From assembly GCA_017993715.1 (NCBI GenBank), contig JAGOME010000013.1, positions 1 to 64,000 on the forward strand: a stretch of DNA of 64,000 bases. Direction: 5' to 3'. Numbering within the stretch: position 1 is the stretch's first letter; each line of letters starts with the position of its first letter. Source of the stretch: Phycicoccus sp. (lineage in GTDB: Bacteria > Actinomycetota > Actinomycetes > Actinomycetales > Dermatophilaceae). Below the pieces are notes generated by a model that saw only the letters and a list, made by a program, of their open reading frames with translations, made no database searches and had not been told where the DNA came from. The position numbers and the translations under genes are program-made. This document shows, piece after piece, positions 45,250 to 55,393 of the stretch.

Positions 45250-48200
45250 TCAGCGGGGAGCCCCGGCGGGCCCACCCGTGGCCACGCGGGCCGCTTCGCT
45301 GACATTGTCCATGACAACGGCGCGGATCACTTCAGTGGCCCACGTGATGATGTCACGGTCTCGTTTGATCTGGCCGCCGATGGGGGCGGTCATCGGGGCC
45401 GTGACGAGGATCTGCCCGAGGGCGTCCTTGACCAGCGACCCCTTGTAGAGGCGCTGGAGCCGCAGCACCTGGCTCTCGCGCAGGTGGACCGGTGAGAAGC
45501 GGACGAACTTGCCCTGGACGGCGATGTCGCCGATCCCGGCTGCGCGGGCGACCGTGCGCAGGCGGGCCACCTCCAAAAGGTTCTGCACGGGCGCTGGAGG
45601 CGCGCCATAGCGATCGACGAGTTCCTCCTGGATCAGGGCCAGGCCGGCCTCGTCCTGGACCGCCGCGAGCTTCTTGTAGGCCTCGAGACGCAACCGCTCC
45701 CCCGGGACATACTCGTGCGGCAGGTGGGCGTCGACCGGCAGCTCGATCTTGATCTCGGTCGGCGCATCGTTGCTCTCGCCCTTGAAGCCGGCGACCGCCT
45801 CACCGACGAGCCGGACGTAAAGGTCGAAGCCCACCCCGGCGATGTGTCCGGACTGTTCGCCGCCGAGCAGATTGCCGGCGCCGCGGATCTCGAGGTCCTT
45901 CATGGCCACCTGCATGCCCGCACCGAGATCGGTGTTGCTGGCGATGGTCTGGAGCCGGTCGACGGCGGTCTCGGTGAGTGGCTTCTCCGGCGGGTAGAGG
46001 AAATAGGCGTAGGCCCGCTCCCGGCCGCGCCCGACGCGACCCCGCAGCTGGTGCAGCTGGGAGAGTCCGAGGACGTCGGCGCGCTCGACGATGAGGGTGT
46101 TGGCGTTGGAGATGTCCAGACCGGTCTCGACGATGGTCGTGCACACCAGGACGTCAAACTTCTTGTCCCAGAAGTCGACGACGACCTGTTCGAGGCGATG
46201 CTCCCCCATCTGCCCGTGAGCGGTCGCGATCCTCGCCTCGGGGACGAGTTCGCGGATGCGAGCCGCGGCGCGCTCGATCGTCGACACCTTGTTGTGCACG
46301 AGGAAGACCTGCCCCTCGCGCAGCAGCTCGCGACGGATCGCAGCCACGATCTGCTTCTCGTCGTAGGCACCGACATAGGTGAGGACGGGGTGCCGCTCCT
46401 CCGGTGGCGTTGCGAGAGTGGACATTTCGCGAATGCCGGTGACGGCCATCTCAAGGGTGCGCGGGATCGGTGTGGCCGACATCGAGAGCACATCCACAGC
46501 CGTGCGCATGGTCTTGAGCTGCTCCTTGTGCTCGACCCCGAAGCGCTGCTCCTCATCGACCACGACGAGCCCCAGGTTCTTGAACCGCACCTGATCAGAC
46601 AGCAGACGATGGGTGCCGATGACCAGGTCGACACTGCCGTCGGCCATGCCCTCGAGGACGAGCTTGGCGTCCTTATCGGACTGGAACCGAGACAGGGCCT
46701 TGACCGTCACCGGGAAGGCGGCATAGCGATCCGAGAAGGTCTGCAGGTGCTGCTGCACAAGAAGGGTGGTAGGGACGAGAACCGCCGCTTGCTTGCCGTC
46801 CTGGATGGCCTTGAATGCCGCCCGCACCGCGATCTCGGTCTTGCCGTATCCGACGTCGCCGCAGATCAATCGGTCCATCGGAACCTCTCGCTCCATGTCC
46901 GCCTTGACCTCGTCGATGGTGCTGAGCTGATCCGGGGTCTCGATATACGCGAACGCGTCCTCGAGCTCGCGTTGCCACGGGGTGTCCGGCGCGAACGCAT
47001 GGCCCCGCGTGGCCATCCGGGCGGAGTACAACTGGATGAGCTCGGCAGCGATTTGCTTGACGTAGCGACGGGCCCGAGACTTCGTCTTCTGCCAGTCCCC
47101 CCCGCCCATCTTGTTGACCGTCGGCTGCTCACCACCGACGTAGCGGGTCACCTGGTCGAGTTGGTCGGTCGGGACGAAGAGCCGGTCGCCGGGTTGGCCC
47201 CGCTTGCTCGCCGCATACTCAATGACGAGGTACTCGCGCGTAGCCCCTTGCACGGTGCGTTGGATCATCTCGACGAACCGGCCGACACCATGCTGTTCGT
47301 GCACCACGTGGTCGCCGGGCCGCAGCTGGAGCGGATCCACCTGGTTGCGCCGCCGCGACGGCATTCGGCCCATGTCCTTGGTGGACGTGACCTGACCCGG
47401 CGACCCGGTGAGGTCGAGTTGGGTGAGGACGGCGAACCGGCTCGCGGGAGCGACCACGCCCCGCCCCGTGAGGCCATGGGTCACGTGCACGATGCCCGGC
47501 TCCAGCGGATCAGCCAGAGGGCGGGAGGCGATGTCGTTGTCGCGCAAGACTTCGGCAATGCGGGTGGCCGTGCCGGCACCGTCCCCGGCGACGATGACGG
47601 TCCAGCCGTCAGCGAGCCAGGTGCGAACGTCGCCGACCCAGGCGCTGACCTCGCCCCGGTAGGCCGCCGGCTCGGTGGTCCCCGTGGACAGGGCCTCCTC
47701 GTCGGTCTCGGCGTCGACCTCGAATGCCGTGAGGTCCCACCACGGGTGGTGGGTGGCGGCCGCGTCCACCCGCAGGGTGGAGATGTCGAGGAAAGACGCC
47801 TGTCCGAGAACCCTTTGCAGGTCGATGGGGACCTGGTTGCCACTGGCGGCATTGGCCCAGCCGGCCTCGAGAAACTCCTGGCTCGTCGCGACCAGGTCGT
47901 GCGCGCGAGTGCGGACCCGTTCGGGGTCGATGACGATGATCGGCGAGCCCTCCGGGAACGCGTGCAGGACTGGCTCCATGCCATCCAGGAGGGCGGGCGC
48001 GAGCGACTCCATGCCCTCGACGGCGATGCCCTCGGCCATCTTGTGGAGCAGATCGGCGGCTCCCGGGAGGTGGTCGGCGAGTCCCTTGGCGCGCTCCCGG
48101 ACAGTATCGGTGAGCAGGAGCTCGCGACACGGGGGCGCCCAGAGGCCGTGGGCAGCGATCTCGAGACTGCGTTGGTCGGCCACCTTGAACCAGCGGATTT

Positions 48201-48894
48201 CCTCGACCGTGTCGCCCCAGAACTCGACCCGCAGCGGGTGGTCCTCGGTGGGCGGGAACACGTCGAGAATGCCGCCACGCACGGCGAACTCCCCGCGTCG
48301 CTCGACCAGGTCGGTGCGCGAGTAGGCCGCGGCGGCAAGCGCCTCGACGACCTGGCCCATCGGGCGTTCGTCGCCAGCTTTGAGGGCGACTGGGGTGAGC
48401 TCCCCCAGGCCGGTGGCGATCGGCTGCAGCACTGCCCGGATCGGCGCCACCACATACGTCAGCGGGCCGTAGGCGGTGTCGGACGGATCAGGATGGGCCA
48501 ATCGGCGCAGCACAGCGAGCCGCTTGCCCACGGTGTCCGAGCGCGGGCTATGGCGTTCGTGCGGCAACGTCTCCCAACTGGGGAAGAGCGCCACGCGATC
48601 GGGGTCGCCCAGACGGGCCAGCGCCGCCTCCAGGTCCTCGGCGTCGCGGCTGGTCGCGGTGACCACGAGTGCGGTGCCGTCGGTGATCGCAGGCACCCTG
48701 GTCGCCCAGCCGGAGAGGAGGGCGGCCCGCGCTCCCGGCGTGACGGCGATGTCGGCAGAGCTCGGAGCGGGGCGGGCCGCCAGGGTGGTCGTGACGGCGC
48801 CGACCGCGTCATCGGCGAGCAACCGGTCGACGATGAGGCGCGAGGTCTGGGCGGTGTCGGTGGCCTGGGTGGTGCTCAACGGAACCCTTTGCAT
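45250..48894 (-). CDS. mfd: Transcription-repair coupling factor
   Basis: The 1214-residue protein has the complete Mfd layout. A UvrB-like N-terminal region (about 1-360) is followed by the RNA polymerase-interacting domain ([18 protein letters not shown] near 530). The RecG-like translocase has Walker [10 protein letters not shown] (about 679-687), DEEQRFG and the relay [13 protein letters not shown]. The C-terminal UvrA-masking domain follows (about 1040-1160). It releases stalled RNA polymerase and recruits UvrA. Nearly the full gene also reads open antisense, a G+C artefact. Confidence 0.98.
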   Translation of the reverse strand: MQRVPLSTTQATDTAQTSRLIVDRLLADDAVGAVTTTLAARPAPSSADIAVTPGARAALLSGWATRVPAITDGTALVVTATSRDAEDLEAALARLGDPDRVALFPSWETLPHERHSPRSDTVGKRLAVLRRLAHPDPSDTAYGPLTYVVAPIRAVLQPIATGLGELTPVALKAGDERPMGQVVEALAAAAYSRTDLVERRGEFAVRGGILDVFPPTEDHPLRVEFWGDTVEEIRWFKVADQRSLEIAAHGLWAPPCRELLLTDTVRERAKGLADHLPGAADLLHKMAEGIAVEGMESLAPALLDGMEPVLHAFPEGSPIIVIDPERVRTRAHDLVATSQEFLEAGWANAASGNQVPIDLQRVLGQASFLDISTLRVDAAATHHPWWDLTAFEVDAETDEEALSTGTTEPAAYRGEVSAWVGDVRTWLADGWTVIVAGDGAGTATRIAEVLRDNDIASRPLADPLEPGIVHVTHGLTGRGVVAPASRFAVLTQLDLTGSPGQVTSTKDMGRMPSRRRNQVDPLQLRPGDHVVHEQHGVGRFVEMIQRTVQGATREYLVIEYAASKRGQPGDRLFVPTDQLDQVTRYVGGEQPTVNKMGGGDWQKTKSRARRYVKQIAAELIQLYSARMATRGHAFAPDTPWQRELEDAFAYIETPDQLSTIDEVKADMEREVPMDRLICGDVGYGKTEIAVRAAFKAIQDGKQAAVLVPTTLLVQQHLQTFSDRYAAFPVTVKALSRFQSDKDAKLVLEGMADGSVDLVIGTHRLLSDQVRFKNLGLVVVDEEQRFGVEHKEQLKTMRTAVDVLSMSATPIPRTLEMAVTGIREMSTLATPPEERHPVLTYVGAYDEKQIVAAIRRELLREGQVFLVHNKVSTIERAAARIRELVPEARIATAHGQMGEHRLEQVVVDFWDKKFDVLVCTTIVETGLDISNANTLIVERADVLGLSQLHQLRGRVGRGRERAYAYFLYPPEKPLTETAVDRLQTIASNTDLGAGMQVAMKDLEIRGAGNLLGGEQSGHIAGVGFDLYVRLVGEAVAGFKGESNDAPTEIKIELPVDAHLPHEYVPGERLRLEAYKKLAAVQDEAGLALIQEELVDRYGAPPAPVQNLLEVARLRTVARAAGIGDIAVQGKFVRFSPVHLRESQVLRLQRLYKGSLVKDALGQILVTAPMTAPIGGQIKRDRDIITWATEVIRAVVMDNVSEAARVATGGPAGAPR

Positions 48895-48951
48895 GCGGAA
48901 CGGCCCGATACGCAGCGCGCACCGGGGGTCCCAGCCTACGGCGGTGCTCCG

Positions 48952-50064
48952 TCAGTCGACGACGATCCGCTGGGTCGTCGCGGCGTCGATGGCGCTCCAG
49001 TCGTAGTCGATACCCAGGCCGGGCAACGACGACGGATAGATGTAGCCGTCCGCTCGGATGTCCATGGGCGCCGCCAGGCCGAACGCGAACTGCTCCATGG
49101 GGTACAGGACCTCGAAGTACTCGCAGTTGGTCACCGCGAGCGAGCATTGGAGGTTGACCAGCTCCAAGGGGTGATAGATCGTCGTATGCAACTCGCAGCT
49201 GACCCCGAATGCCTCGGCTAGGTGGGCCGTGGCCATGACGGACGACACGCCGCCGCGCCAGGACACGTCGGTGCGCACGATGTCCACCGCATCCTGGGCC
49301 AGGAACTGCGCCGTGAGCCGGGTCCCGCCGACAATGGTCTCGGTCCCGACCACGGGGATCTCTAGGGCGGCGCTGAGCTTCTTGAGGGCAGCGAGGTCGT
49401 AGTCGTAGAGAGGCTCCTCATACCAGGCGTAGTCCAGCGCCTCCAGGGCCCGACCCACCCGCAATGCCTGGTCGTAGGTATAGGTCGCAACCGGGTCGGC
49501 CATCAAGGTGAAGTCCGGCCCGACCGCTTCGCGGACGGCGGCATACAACTCGAGATCGACGCGCCAGTCACCCGGAGGGTGCAGCTTGTAGCCGTGGAAG
49601 CCGTCCCGCTGAGCGGCCAAGGCCTCGTCAAGGTAGGCCGCCGGGTCGGCCAGCGTCATCGAGCTCGCGTAGACGGGCACCCGATCGCGGCTCGAGCCGA
49701 GCAATTGGTGCACGGGCAAGTTCGCCACCTTCCCGGCGATGTCCCAGCACGCATTGTCGTACGGCCCGTACACGTAGATGGGGACGTGGTTCCACCGGCG
49801 GTCGAACCCACGGAACTCCGCGGCATTCTTGGCCCGGGCCATGGGATCACGACCGACGAAGAAGGGCGCGGCCTGGGCGTAGGTGTGCATGGTGTGGCCC
49901 GCCTTGAGTCCACCGAACCCGAACGAGGTCCCTGCGACTCCCGCCTCGGTGTGCACGGTGATGACGACAACGTCGGGTGGGGCGCCGCCGCGCAGGAGGT
50001 TCTTGTCGACCTCGGCGAGCGCGGTCAATTCACAGGCACGGATCTCCACGCTGGTGATGCGCAT
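48952..50064 (-). CDS. Enolase-superfamily (mandelate racemase/muconate lactonizing) sugar-acid enzyme
   Basis: The 370-residue protein has the enolase-superfamily capping domain and barrel. Candidate catalytic Lys is in FHGYKLHPPGDW, metal ligands in LMADPVATYT, WYEEPL and VGTETIVGG, and a late His in CELHTTIYHP. The Lys without a second Lys in K-x-K, and the His, suggest a dehydratase of the mandelate racemase subgroup acting on a sugar acid. GAAAGG lies upstream of ATG 50064. It is next to an ABC transporter remnant and a GntR gene. Confidence 0.87.
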   Translation of the reverse strand: MRITSVEIRACELTALAEVDKNLLRGGAPPDVVVITVHTEAGVAGTSFGFGGLKAGHTMHTYAQAAPFFVGRDPMARAKNAAEFRGFDRRWNHVPIYVYGPYDNACWDIAGKVANLPVHQLLGSSRDRVPVYASSMTLADPAAYLDEALAAQRDGFHGYKLHPPGDWRVDLELYAAVREAVGPDFTLMADPVATYTYDQALRVGRALEALDYAWYEEPLYDYDLAALKKLSAALEIPVVGTETIVGGTRLTAQFLAQDAVDIVRTDVSWRGGVSSVMATAHLAEAFGVSCELHTTIYHPLELVNLQCSLAVTNCEYFEVLYPMEQFAFGLAAPMDIRADGYIYPSSLPGLGIDYDWSAIDAATTQRIVVD

Positions 50065-50108
50065 GTCGGGACCTTTCAGGCGGGGGGTGGGGAGGAGCAA
50101 GGGCGGGG

Positions 50109-50417
50109 TCAGGCCTTCACGGCGCCGACCGTGACCCCGCGGACCAGGTATCGCTGCACGGCAACGAAGACAATGAGCACGGGCACCATCTGGACGGTGG
50201 CCGCGAGGCCCAGCTGCGGCAGATACAGCTTCTTGAGCGCGTCGCTCGCCGGGACTCGAGCGGCGTCGACCCAGACAGAGATGGCGGTGCCGCCCCCAGC
50301 CGACGCCGATCCCGCATCCGAGCCGGCGCCGCTCGAGCCACCACTGCAGGCAGCCAATGTGGCCGCCGCGGCGAACGCGGCCGCGGCGATCTGGAGGCGC
50401 TTTCCTTCTTGCCTGAT
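50109..50417 (-). pseudogene. Chimeric remnant: ABC substrate-binding protein N terminus fused to ABC permease C terminus
   Basis: The open frame codes for a lipoprotein signal (IAAAAFAAAATLAAC) and the first part of a sugar-binding protein (GTAISVWVDAARVPASDALKK). It then changes directly, in frame, into the last helix and tail of a MalG-type permease (LGLAATVQMVPVLIVFVAVQRYLVRGVTVGAVKA). Everything between, which would be the rest of the binding protein, the first permease and most of the second, is gone. No ATG, GTG or TTG precedes the signal segment before a stop at 50418, though a GAAGGA remains. So it is a deletion scar. Confidence 0.82.
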
Positions 50418-50724
50418 CTATGAGAAATCCACCTGACGTCGTTGTCGTGTGAGATCCCGGCGCGCCGTCCACAAGGGGCGCCTCCACGGATCACGAGGGG
50501 GGACTGCATGCCGATGGCATCGATCCTATAGGATCTATCCTCTCTCAACAAGAGAGTTTTAGACCGTAGCCGGCGGCTCTCGGAGAGACCATCAGCCACG
50601 GTCACGGGACACTCAAGACCGTGCCTGGTGGGTCCCCTCCGCTGTGGTAATTTCACGACGACGCCAGGGTTGGCGACGGCGACCACAGATCACGATCCCT
50701 GGCTGCCCACAGGAGGGAGCGGAT
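50418..50724. other. Divergent control region between ABC remnant and GntR gene
   Basis: The 307-bp region has an A+T-rich centre (50515-50565) with a perfect palindrome at 50522-50535 and CTCTC AACAA GAGAG at 50542-50556. It should hold promoters in both directions. No gene is visible in it. Confidence 0.6.
50522..50535. promoter_or_regulatory. Candidate GntR operator
   Basis: GATCCTATAGGATC is a perfect 14-bp palindrome, followed at once by TATCC, a partial repeat of the half site. It lies 190 bp upstream of the GntR gene and in front of the lost ABC operon. FCD-type GntR proteins often bind such short palindromes; binding is inferred. Confidence 0.55.
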
Positions 50725-51423
50725 GTGTCACAGCCGGGCTTGACGACCGTGCCACGCATCAACCTCTCCGACACCGTCTATGACGCCTTGCGCGGCTGGA
50801 TCATGGACCGCGTCCTGGCGCCCGACTCCAAACTCAACATCGACCGCCTCGCCGAGACCATGGGCGTGTCGGCGACCCCCGTGCGCGAGGCGCTGGCGCG
50901 TCTGGAGTCCGAGGGACTGGTCATCAAGGAGCCCCGGCGGGGCTACCTGTCCACGCCGCTGCTCAGCCGGGCCGAGATGAACGACCTCTTCGAGTTCCGC
51001 AATCTGCTCGAGCCCGCCGCTGCCGCCCGAGCCGCCAAGCGCGTCACGGACGAGGACGTCGCTGCTCTGCAGCACGAGATCACCGCGGGCCGCGCGGCCG
51101 CGACGGGCGACAGCTTCGTGGACTACCAGGCCGCCTTCTTGCATGATGCTCGGCTGCACGAGCATGTCTTCCGGATCGCTGGCAGCCCCCTGCTCGCCGC
51201 CGCCTTCGAGCGCACGCACTCCCACCTGCACACGTTCCGACTGCAGACCCGGTTCGACCAGGCAGTCTGGGCACGGACCCTGGATGAGCACGCCGCCATC
51301 GCAGCCTTCATCGGGCAGGGCGATGCGCCCAAGGCGCGCGCAGCGATGCGCGAGCATCTGGCCTCCTCCTTGCGCCACGCGGACCACCAGATCCAGCTGC
51401 AGGCCATCGAGTCCGCCCACTGA
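50725..51423 (+). CDS. GntR family regulator, FCD type
   Basis: The 232-residue regulator has a winged helix (VYDALRGWIMDRVLAPDSKLNIDRLAETMGVSATPVREALARLESEGLV, residues 18-70). An FCD ligand domain follows, with metal-binding residues around FRNLLEP, FLHDARLHEHVF and DEHAAIAAF. Such proteins commonly sense sugar acids or their breakdown products. GGAGGGA before GTG 50725 fixes the start. It probably controlled the operon of which the enolase-family gene and the ABC scar remain. Confidence 0.92.
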   Translation: MSQPGLTTVPRINLSDTVYDALRGWIMDRVLAPDSKLNIDRLAETMGVSATPVREALARLESEGLVIKEPRRGYLSTPLLSRAEMNDLFEFRNLLEPAAAARAAKRVTDEDVAALQHEITAGRAAATGDSFVDYQAAFLHDARLHEHVFRIAGSPLLAAAFERTHSHLHTFRLQTRFDQAVWARTLDEHAAIAAFIGQGDAPKARAAMREHLASSLRHADHQIQLQAIESAH

Positions 51424-51521
51424 GGGTGTTGGGGGCCGAAGGTCATCCACCCGTGCTGGAGTGCGGTCCGGTGACGCTTCAGCCCACACCGGCTGTCGGT
51501 GCCCTCTGCCATGGTGGGCTC

Positions 51522-51899
51522 ATGATCGATCACTTCGGTATCAACGTCTCGTCCATGGCCGACTCCGCCGCCTTTTACGATGCGGTCCTGGCGACCCTGG
51601 GACACACGCGCCAGATGGATTTCGGTGTCGCCATCGGCTATGGCACTAACCAGCCCCAGTTCTGGATCAGCACGGGCGAGGGCTTAGGTCCCAACCGGGA
51701 GAGTCACATCGCCTTCACGGCCGAGTCTGCCGCTGACGTGCGCCGCTGGTTCGACGCCGCCGTGGAGTTGGGTGCCGAGGTGCTCCATGAACCTCGCCTC
51801 TGGCCCGAGTACCACCCCGGCTACTACGGCGCCTTTGTCCGCGACCCCGACGGCAACAATGTCGAGGCGGTCTGCCACACCGCCGCCGACGGCGACTGA
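51522..51899 (+). CDS. VOC family (glyoxalase/bleomycin-resistance-like) protein
   Basis: The 125-residue single-domain VOC protein has the paired beta-alpha-beta-beta-beta units: MIDHFGINVSSMADSAAFYDAVL, then HIAFTAESAADVRRWFDAAVELGAEVLHEP and FVRDPDGNNVEAVCH, with His and Glu metal ligands. Substrate unknown. It contains an in-frame TTA codon at 51684-51686, rare in this window and the codon read by the UAA-anticodon tRNA at 36404. Confidence 0.88.
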   Translation: MIDHFGINVSSMADSAAFYDAVLATLGHTRQMDFGVAIGYGTNQPQFWISTGEGLGPNRESHIAFTAESAADVRRWFDAAVELGAEVLHEPRLWPEYHPGYYGAFVRDPDGNNVEAVCHTAADGD

Positions 51900-51929
51900 G
51901 GGATCGGCCCGGCACCGTGTGCGACGGCG

Positions 51930-52544
51930 CTACACCGGACTGTGGAAGCGCTGCTGGGCGCCCAGCAGTCCCTCGATCACGACAGCCTCGGCGGCGTCGG
52001 CGGCGACATCCAGCAGGAACGGCAGCTCCTTGCGCTCGGCTGGGCCGAAGTCGCGCAGGACATAGTCAGCCGGATCCATCCGGCCGGGGGGGCGACCAAT
52101 GCCGACGCGCACGCGCACGTAGTCCTTGGTCCCCAACGAGGTGCTGATCGAGCGCAGCCCGTTGTGGCCCCCTTCGCCCCCGCCGGACTTCAGGCGCACA
52201 ACCCCAGCGTCAATGTCGAGCTCATCGTGTATGACGATCAGCCGCTCCGCCGGGATCGAGAAGAACGACATCAGTGCCTTGACCGGTCCCCCTGACTCGT
52301 TCATGTATGAGCTGGGCACAGCGAGGATCACCGCCGGACCCGGCACTCCCCCGGGCAGCAGACCGAGACGGGCCTGGCCGGCGGCGGCCCGAGCCTTGTG
52401 CGCCTTGAGCGAGGTGCCCGTTCGCCGAGCGAGCTCGTCGATCACCATGGCCCCGACATTGTGGCGATTCCCGGCATACGTGGACCCTGGATTGCCCAGG
52501 CCCGCGATGAGCCAGGGACCGGCGGACGTCGCGGAACTACTCAC
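51930..52544 (-). CDS. pth: Peptidyl-tRNA hydrolase
   Basis: The 204-residue enzyme frees stalled peptidyl-tRNA. It has LIAGLGNPGSTYAGNRHNVG, with the catalytic His in NRHNVG, the essential Asn in PSSYMNESG, and HDELDIDAGVVRLKSGGGEGGHNGLRSI. GTG at 52544 gives an N terminus slightly longer than the family average; a TTG at 52553 is in frame as well. It follows rplY, a conserved pair. Confidence 0.96.
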   Translation of the reverse strand: MSSSATSAGPWLIAGLGNPGSTYAGNRHNVGAMVIDELARRTGTSLKAHKARAAAGQARLGLLPGGVPGPAVILAVPSSYMNESGGPVKALMSFFSIPAERLIVIHDELDIDAGVVRLKSGGGEGGHNGLRSISTSLGTKDYVRVRVGIGRPPGRMDPADYVLRDFGPAERKELPFLLDVAADAAEAVVIEGLLGAQQRFHSPV

Positions 52545-52671
52545 GAGCGGCAAGTATGCCGTGAGCCTGCCCCCGTCCTTGCGCGCGGTAACGCAGTCAG
52601 GGTCCTGGGTGGGACCCCGCAGGCCGTCACCGGACTCGTCGGTCGCAGTCTGATGGCGCCCACACGCGACC

Positions 52672-52774
52672 CGGCATTCGACGGACATGGCATTCACGGA
52701 ATGCCGCCCTGTTTGCCGGAGAGTGGGCTGCAGAAAGGCCCGGTCCCTGGGCGGGACCGGGCCTGACGGCATTC
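52672..52774. repeat. Cluster of four GGCATTC/GAATGCC motifs in the rplY-pth gap
   Basis: CGGCATTC (52672-52679), GGCATTC (52689-52695), GAATGCCG (52699-52706) and CGGCATTC (52767-52774) lie in about 100 bp of non-coding DNA. The second and third form a head-to-head pair around ACG, and the last follows the rplY terminator at once. This is the densest group of the iterated octamer outside genes. Confidence 0.9.
52736..52764 (-). terminator. Rho-independent terminator of rplY
   Basis: AGGCCCGGTCCC and GGGACCGGGCCT form a perfect 12-bp stem with a 5-nt loop, followed on the minus strand by TTTCT. It starts 47 bp past the rplY stop. Pth then probably has its own promoter or depends on readthrough. 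Confidence 0.85.
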
Positions 52775-52810
52775 AGCGGAGGGGACCGACGCAGGCGTCG
52801 GGGCTGCCTC

Positions 52811-53437
52811 TTAAGCGTCGGCGGCCTCGTCGGCAGCAGCCTCGACTGCTCCCTCGGCGGCGGTCTCACCGGACTCGCTGTCGTCCTCGCCGAGATCGGC
52901 GGCCACGGCAGCGGTGACGTTAACCACGAGCGCCTCGGGGTCGGTGACCAGGGTCGCGCCCTTGGGCAGCTCAACATCGCCGGCGAGGATCTGGGTCCCG
53001 GCCTCGAGGCCCTCGACCGAGACGGTGAGCGACTCGGGGATGTGGGTGGCCTCGACCTCGAGCTGCAGCGTGTTGTGGTCCGTGGTGACGACCGTGTCGG
53101 GCTGTGCCTCGCCCTCGAGGTGGACGGCGACGTCGACGGTGACCTTCTCACCCTTGCGGACGATGACGAGGTCAACGTGCTCGATCACCGGCTTGATCGG
53201 GTCGCGCTGGACGTCCTTGGCCAGGGCCATGTGCTCCTCGTCGCCGATGACGATCGTGAGCAGGGCGTTGGCCTGCTTGAGGGCCATCATCGAGTCGTGG
53301 CCGGGGAGCGTGATGTGGATCGGCTGGGCGCCGTGGCCATACATGACGGCGGGGATCTTGTTGTCGCGGCGGATCTTGCGGGCCGCGCCCTTGCCGAACT
53401 GGGTACGCGTCTCGGCGACGAGCTTGCTGTCGGACAT
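52811..53437 (-). CDS. rplY: 50S ribosomal protein L25/CTC
   Basis: The 208-residue protein has the 5S rRNA-binding L25 domain (VAETRTQFGKGAARKIRRDNKIPAVMYGHG) and the extra C-terminal TL5/CTC beta domain (about 95-185). An acidic Ala/Glu tail of about 25 residues follows, common in actinobacteria. CAGGAG precedes ATG 53437. A GAATGCCG motif lies in its leader near 53475. Confidence 0.96.
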   Translation of the reverse strand: MSDSKLVAETRTQFGKGAARKIRRDNKIPAVMYGHGAQPIHITLPGHDSMMALKQANALLTIVIGDEEHMALAKDVQRDPIKPVIEHVDLVIVRKGEKVTVDVAVHLEGEAQPDTVVTTDHNTLQLEVEATHIPESLTVSVEGLEAGTQILAGDVELPKGATLVTDPEALVVNVTAAVAADLGEDDSESGETAAEGAVEAAADEAADA

Positions 53438-53670
53438 GGTGTGACTCCTGAAAACGTGCGGGCCGACCGAACGGATGAATGCCGTCCGGCTGCGGGACCG
53501 GTGGGGAAGCCGGACTCGCGGTGGGCCTCGACGCGGGACGGCGCACCGACGGCGCAGCGTCCGCGGATCCAACTGGATCAGCAGGCGCCACCGCGTCGAT
53601 CACGGACTGACGTCACAAACCGGACATCACTGGCCGGTGCATCGTCCCTCGCCGAGGCAACCCGAGGAGT

Positions 53671-54711
53671 CTACGCGACGGGTTCTGGGCTCGTGAAATC
53701 GGGTGCGCTCGCCTGCGCGGCAGGCGCTTCCGCCTCGGCTTGAAACTCCATGACCGGATCGATGGCTCCACTGGACCGGGCCCCACGGGCCTCGCCGACC
53801 TTGACCAGGACCACCCCGAGCAGCACGAGCACGCCGCCGAACGCCTGGTCTAGCCCCGGCAGCTCGCCGAGCACGAGCCAGGCGACCAGAACAGCGAAAA
53901 CCACTTCCGACAAGCCCAGGAAGGAGGACACGGTCGCTCCAGCGATCCGCGTCCCGGCCACCCCCACGGCATAGGCCAGGGCTGCGGCGATAAGTCCGAC
54001 CTCGAGGATCGGCACCCACCAGGGCAGCACCATCGACCCGATCTGCACGTCGACGGCTGCCGTCGCGTAGGGAATCAGGCCGCTCATCGAGAGCCCGGTC
54101 AGCGCGAGAGCCCCCACACCCAGACCGACACCAGCCAACGTCAACGGCGGCAACGCGTCCTGCTCGTCAGCGCTGGAGGTGAGGTAGAAGGTGGCCAGGC
54201 CTGTGCCCGCGAGCACCCCCCACATGACGCCGATCCAGCTGAGCTCGATGCCAGCGAAGACCTGGAGGACGAAGAGCAGTCCTATGACCGCGACCGCCAT
54301 ACCCGCCGCCGTGATGGGGTGCGGCCGCTGATGACGCACCAGCCACACCCAGAGCACGACGAGCAGGATCCCGAGGTACTCCAGCAGCAGCGCGACGGCG
54401 ACCGAGAGATGGGCCACAGCGTTGAAGTAGAAGAACTGCGCCCCCGCGACGCCAAGGAAGCCGAAGGCGACGAGTTGCAGGGCGTTGCGGCGCAGCAGCC
54501 GCCACCGTCCGTGCAAGGCCCAGAGCCCGACAGGCACCATGACGACTGCCGCGATGACGACCCTCCAGGTCACCACCGCACCAGGACTCCACCCGGTCAC
54601 GAGCAGGGACTTCGCAAACGCCCCCGAGGTCCCGAAAGCGAGCGAGGCGACGATGACCAGGATGATCCCGAGTGCCTGGCGCCCAACGGACGCTGCCACC
54701 TTGTCCACCAT
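53671..54711 (-). CDS. EamA family transporter
   Basis: The 346-residue membrane protein has ten hydrophobic helices in two EamA repeats (about 15-145 and 160-300), each ending in the usual GxxLVxxG segment (FGGVLVLLGVVLVK at the end). A disordered acidic tail follows. Such proteins export amino acids or other small metabolites. ATG at 54711 has GAAGGACGG upstream. Substrate unknown. Confidence 0.9.
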   Translation of the reverse strand: MVDKVAASVGRQALGIILVIVASLAFGTSGAFAKSLLVTGWSPGAVVTWRVVIAAVVMVPVGLWALHGRWRLLRRNALQLVAFGFLGVAGAQFFYFNAVAHLSVAVALLLEYLGILLVVLWVWLVRHQRPHPITAAGMAVAVIGLLFVLQVFAGIELSWIGVMWGVLAGTGLATFYLTSSADEQDALPPLTLAGVGLGVGALALTGLSMSGLIPYATAAVDVQIGSMVLPWWVPILEVGLIAAALAYAVGVAGTRIAGATVSSFLGLSEVVFAVLVAWLVLGELPGLDQAFGGVLVLLGVVLVKVGEARGARSSGAIDPVMEFQAEAEAPAAQASAPDFTSPEPVA

Positions 54712-54844
54712 GGCGTGCCGTCCTTCGTCCCCTTTTTGGGGTGTCGTGTGCGCCTGGGTGGCCGGTCGGAGGATCACCGAAGGCGTCAGGGGCAAAGTAT
54801 GCTGTCGCCCATGACGGTAGGGTTCGGATGGATCAGGAGTCAAA

Positions 54845-55393
54845 TTGATATTTGCCCATGACACCGAGCTGGCTTTGCAGTATGCCGCCGCCCTGGTCAA
54901 CACCCGCCCGACCGCCACGTCACCAGAGGGCTTGCCGAACATCGAGGACCTCCTGGCTCACCTGCAGGAGTGGGACGGCTGGACCGGGAGCATGCCGCGG
55001 ACCGACGCGGACCTCGCCCAGGTGCTGCGCGTCCGGGACCGCTTGGCACGGCTCTGGGTGGTCGATGTGCAGGAGGCCGTCGCGATCGTCAACACCCTCT
55101 TGCGGGACGGCCGCGCCCTCCCCCAACTCGTCACCCACGAGCCGCTGGGCTGGCACATTCACGGCACCCCAGACGACGCCCCCTTCGCGATCCGCCTCGC
55201 CGTCGAGGCGGCATTCGGGATGGTCGACGTGATCCGCACCGACTCCCTGGACCGGCTGGAGCACTGCGCCGGCGATGACTGCGACCACGTGCTGGTCGAC
55301 CTGACCAAGAACCGCTCCCGCAAATACTGCGACACGGCCTGCGCCAACAAGGCTCATGCCGCCGCCTATCGCGCCCGAAAGGCCTCCCGATGA
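54845..55393 (+). CDS. CGNR zinc-finger regulator
   Basis: The 182-residue protein has an N-terminal ABATE-type stress domain (FAHDTELALQYAAALVNTRP) and a C-terminal CGNR zinc finger (CAGDDCDHVLVDLTKNRSRKYCDTACANKAHAAAYRARK) with four Cys. The TTG start at 54845 is supported by AGGAG 7 nt upstream and by the family opening. It overlaps mmuM by ATGA and probably regulates it or the divergent EamA exporter gene. Confidence 0.9.
   Translation: MIFAHDTELALQYAAALVNTRPTATSPEGLPNIEDLLAHLQEWDGWTGSMPRTDADLAQVLRVRDRLARLWVVDVQEAVAIVNTLLRDGRALPQLVTHEPLGWHIHGTPDDAPFAIRLAVEAAFGMVDVIRTDSLDRLEHCAGDDCDHVLVDLTKNRSRKYCDTACANKAHAAAYRARKASR

Noticed and set aside
45715..49221. A 1168-codon open frame on the plus strand
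   Set aside because: It is antisense to mfd, whose motifs are complete. Long antisense frames come from G+C-rich third codon positions.
50109..50357. A real small lipoprotein gene with a TTG start
   Set aside because: A TTG start at 50357 would leave out the signal sequence; the two halves match different ABC components, so it is better explained as a deletion scar.
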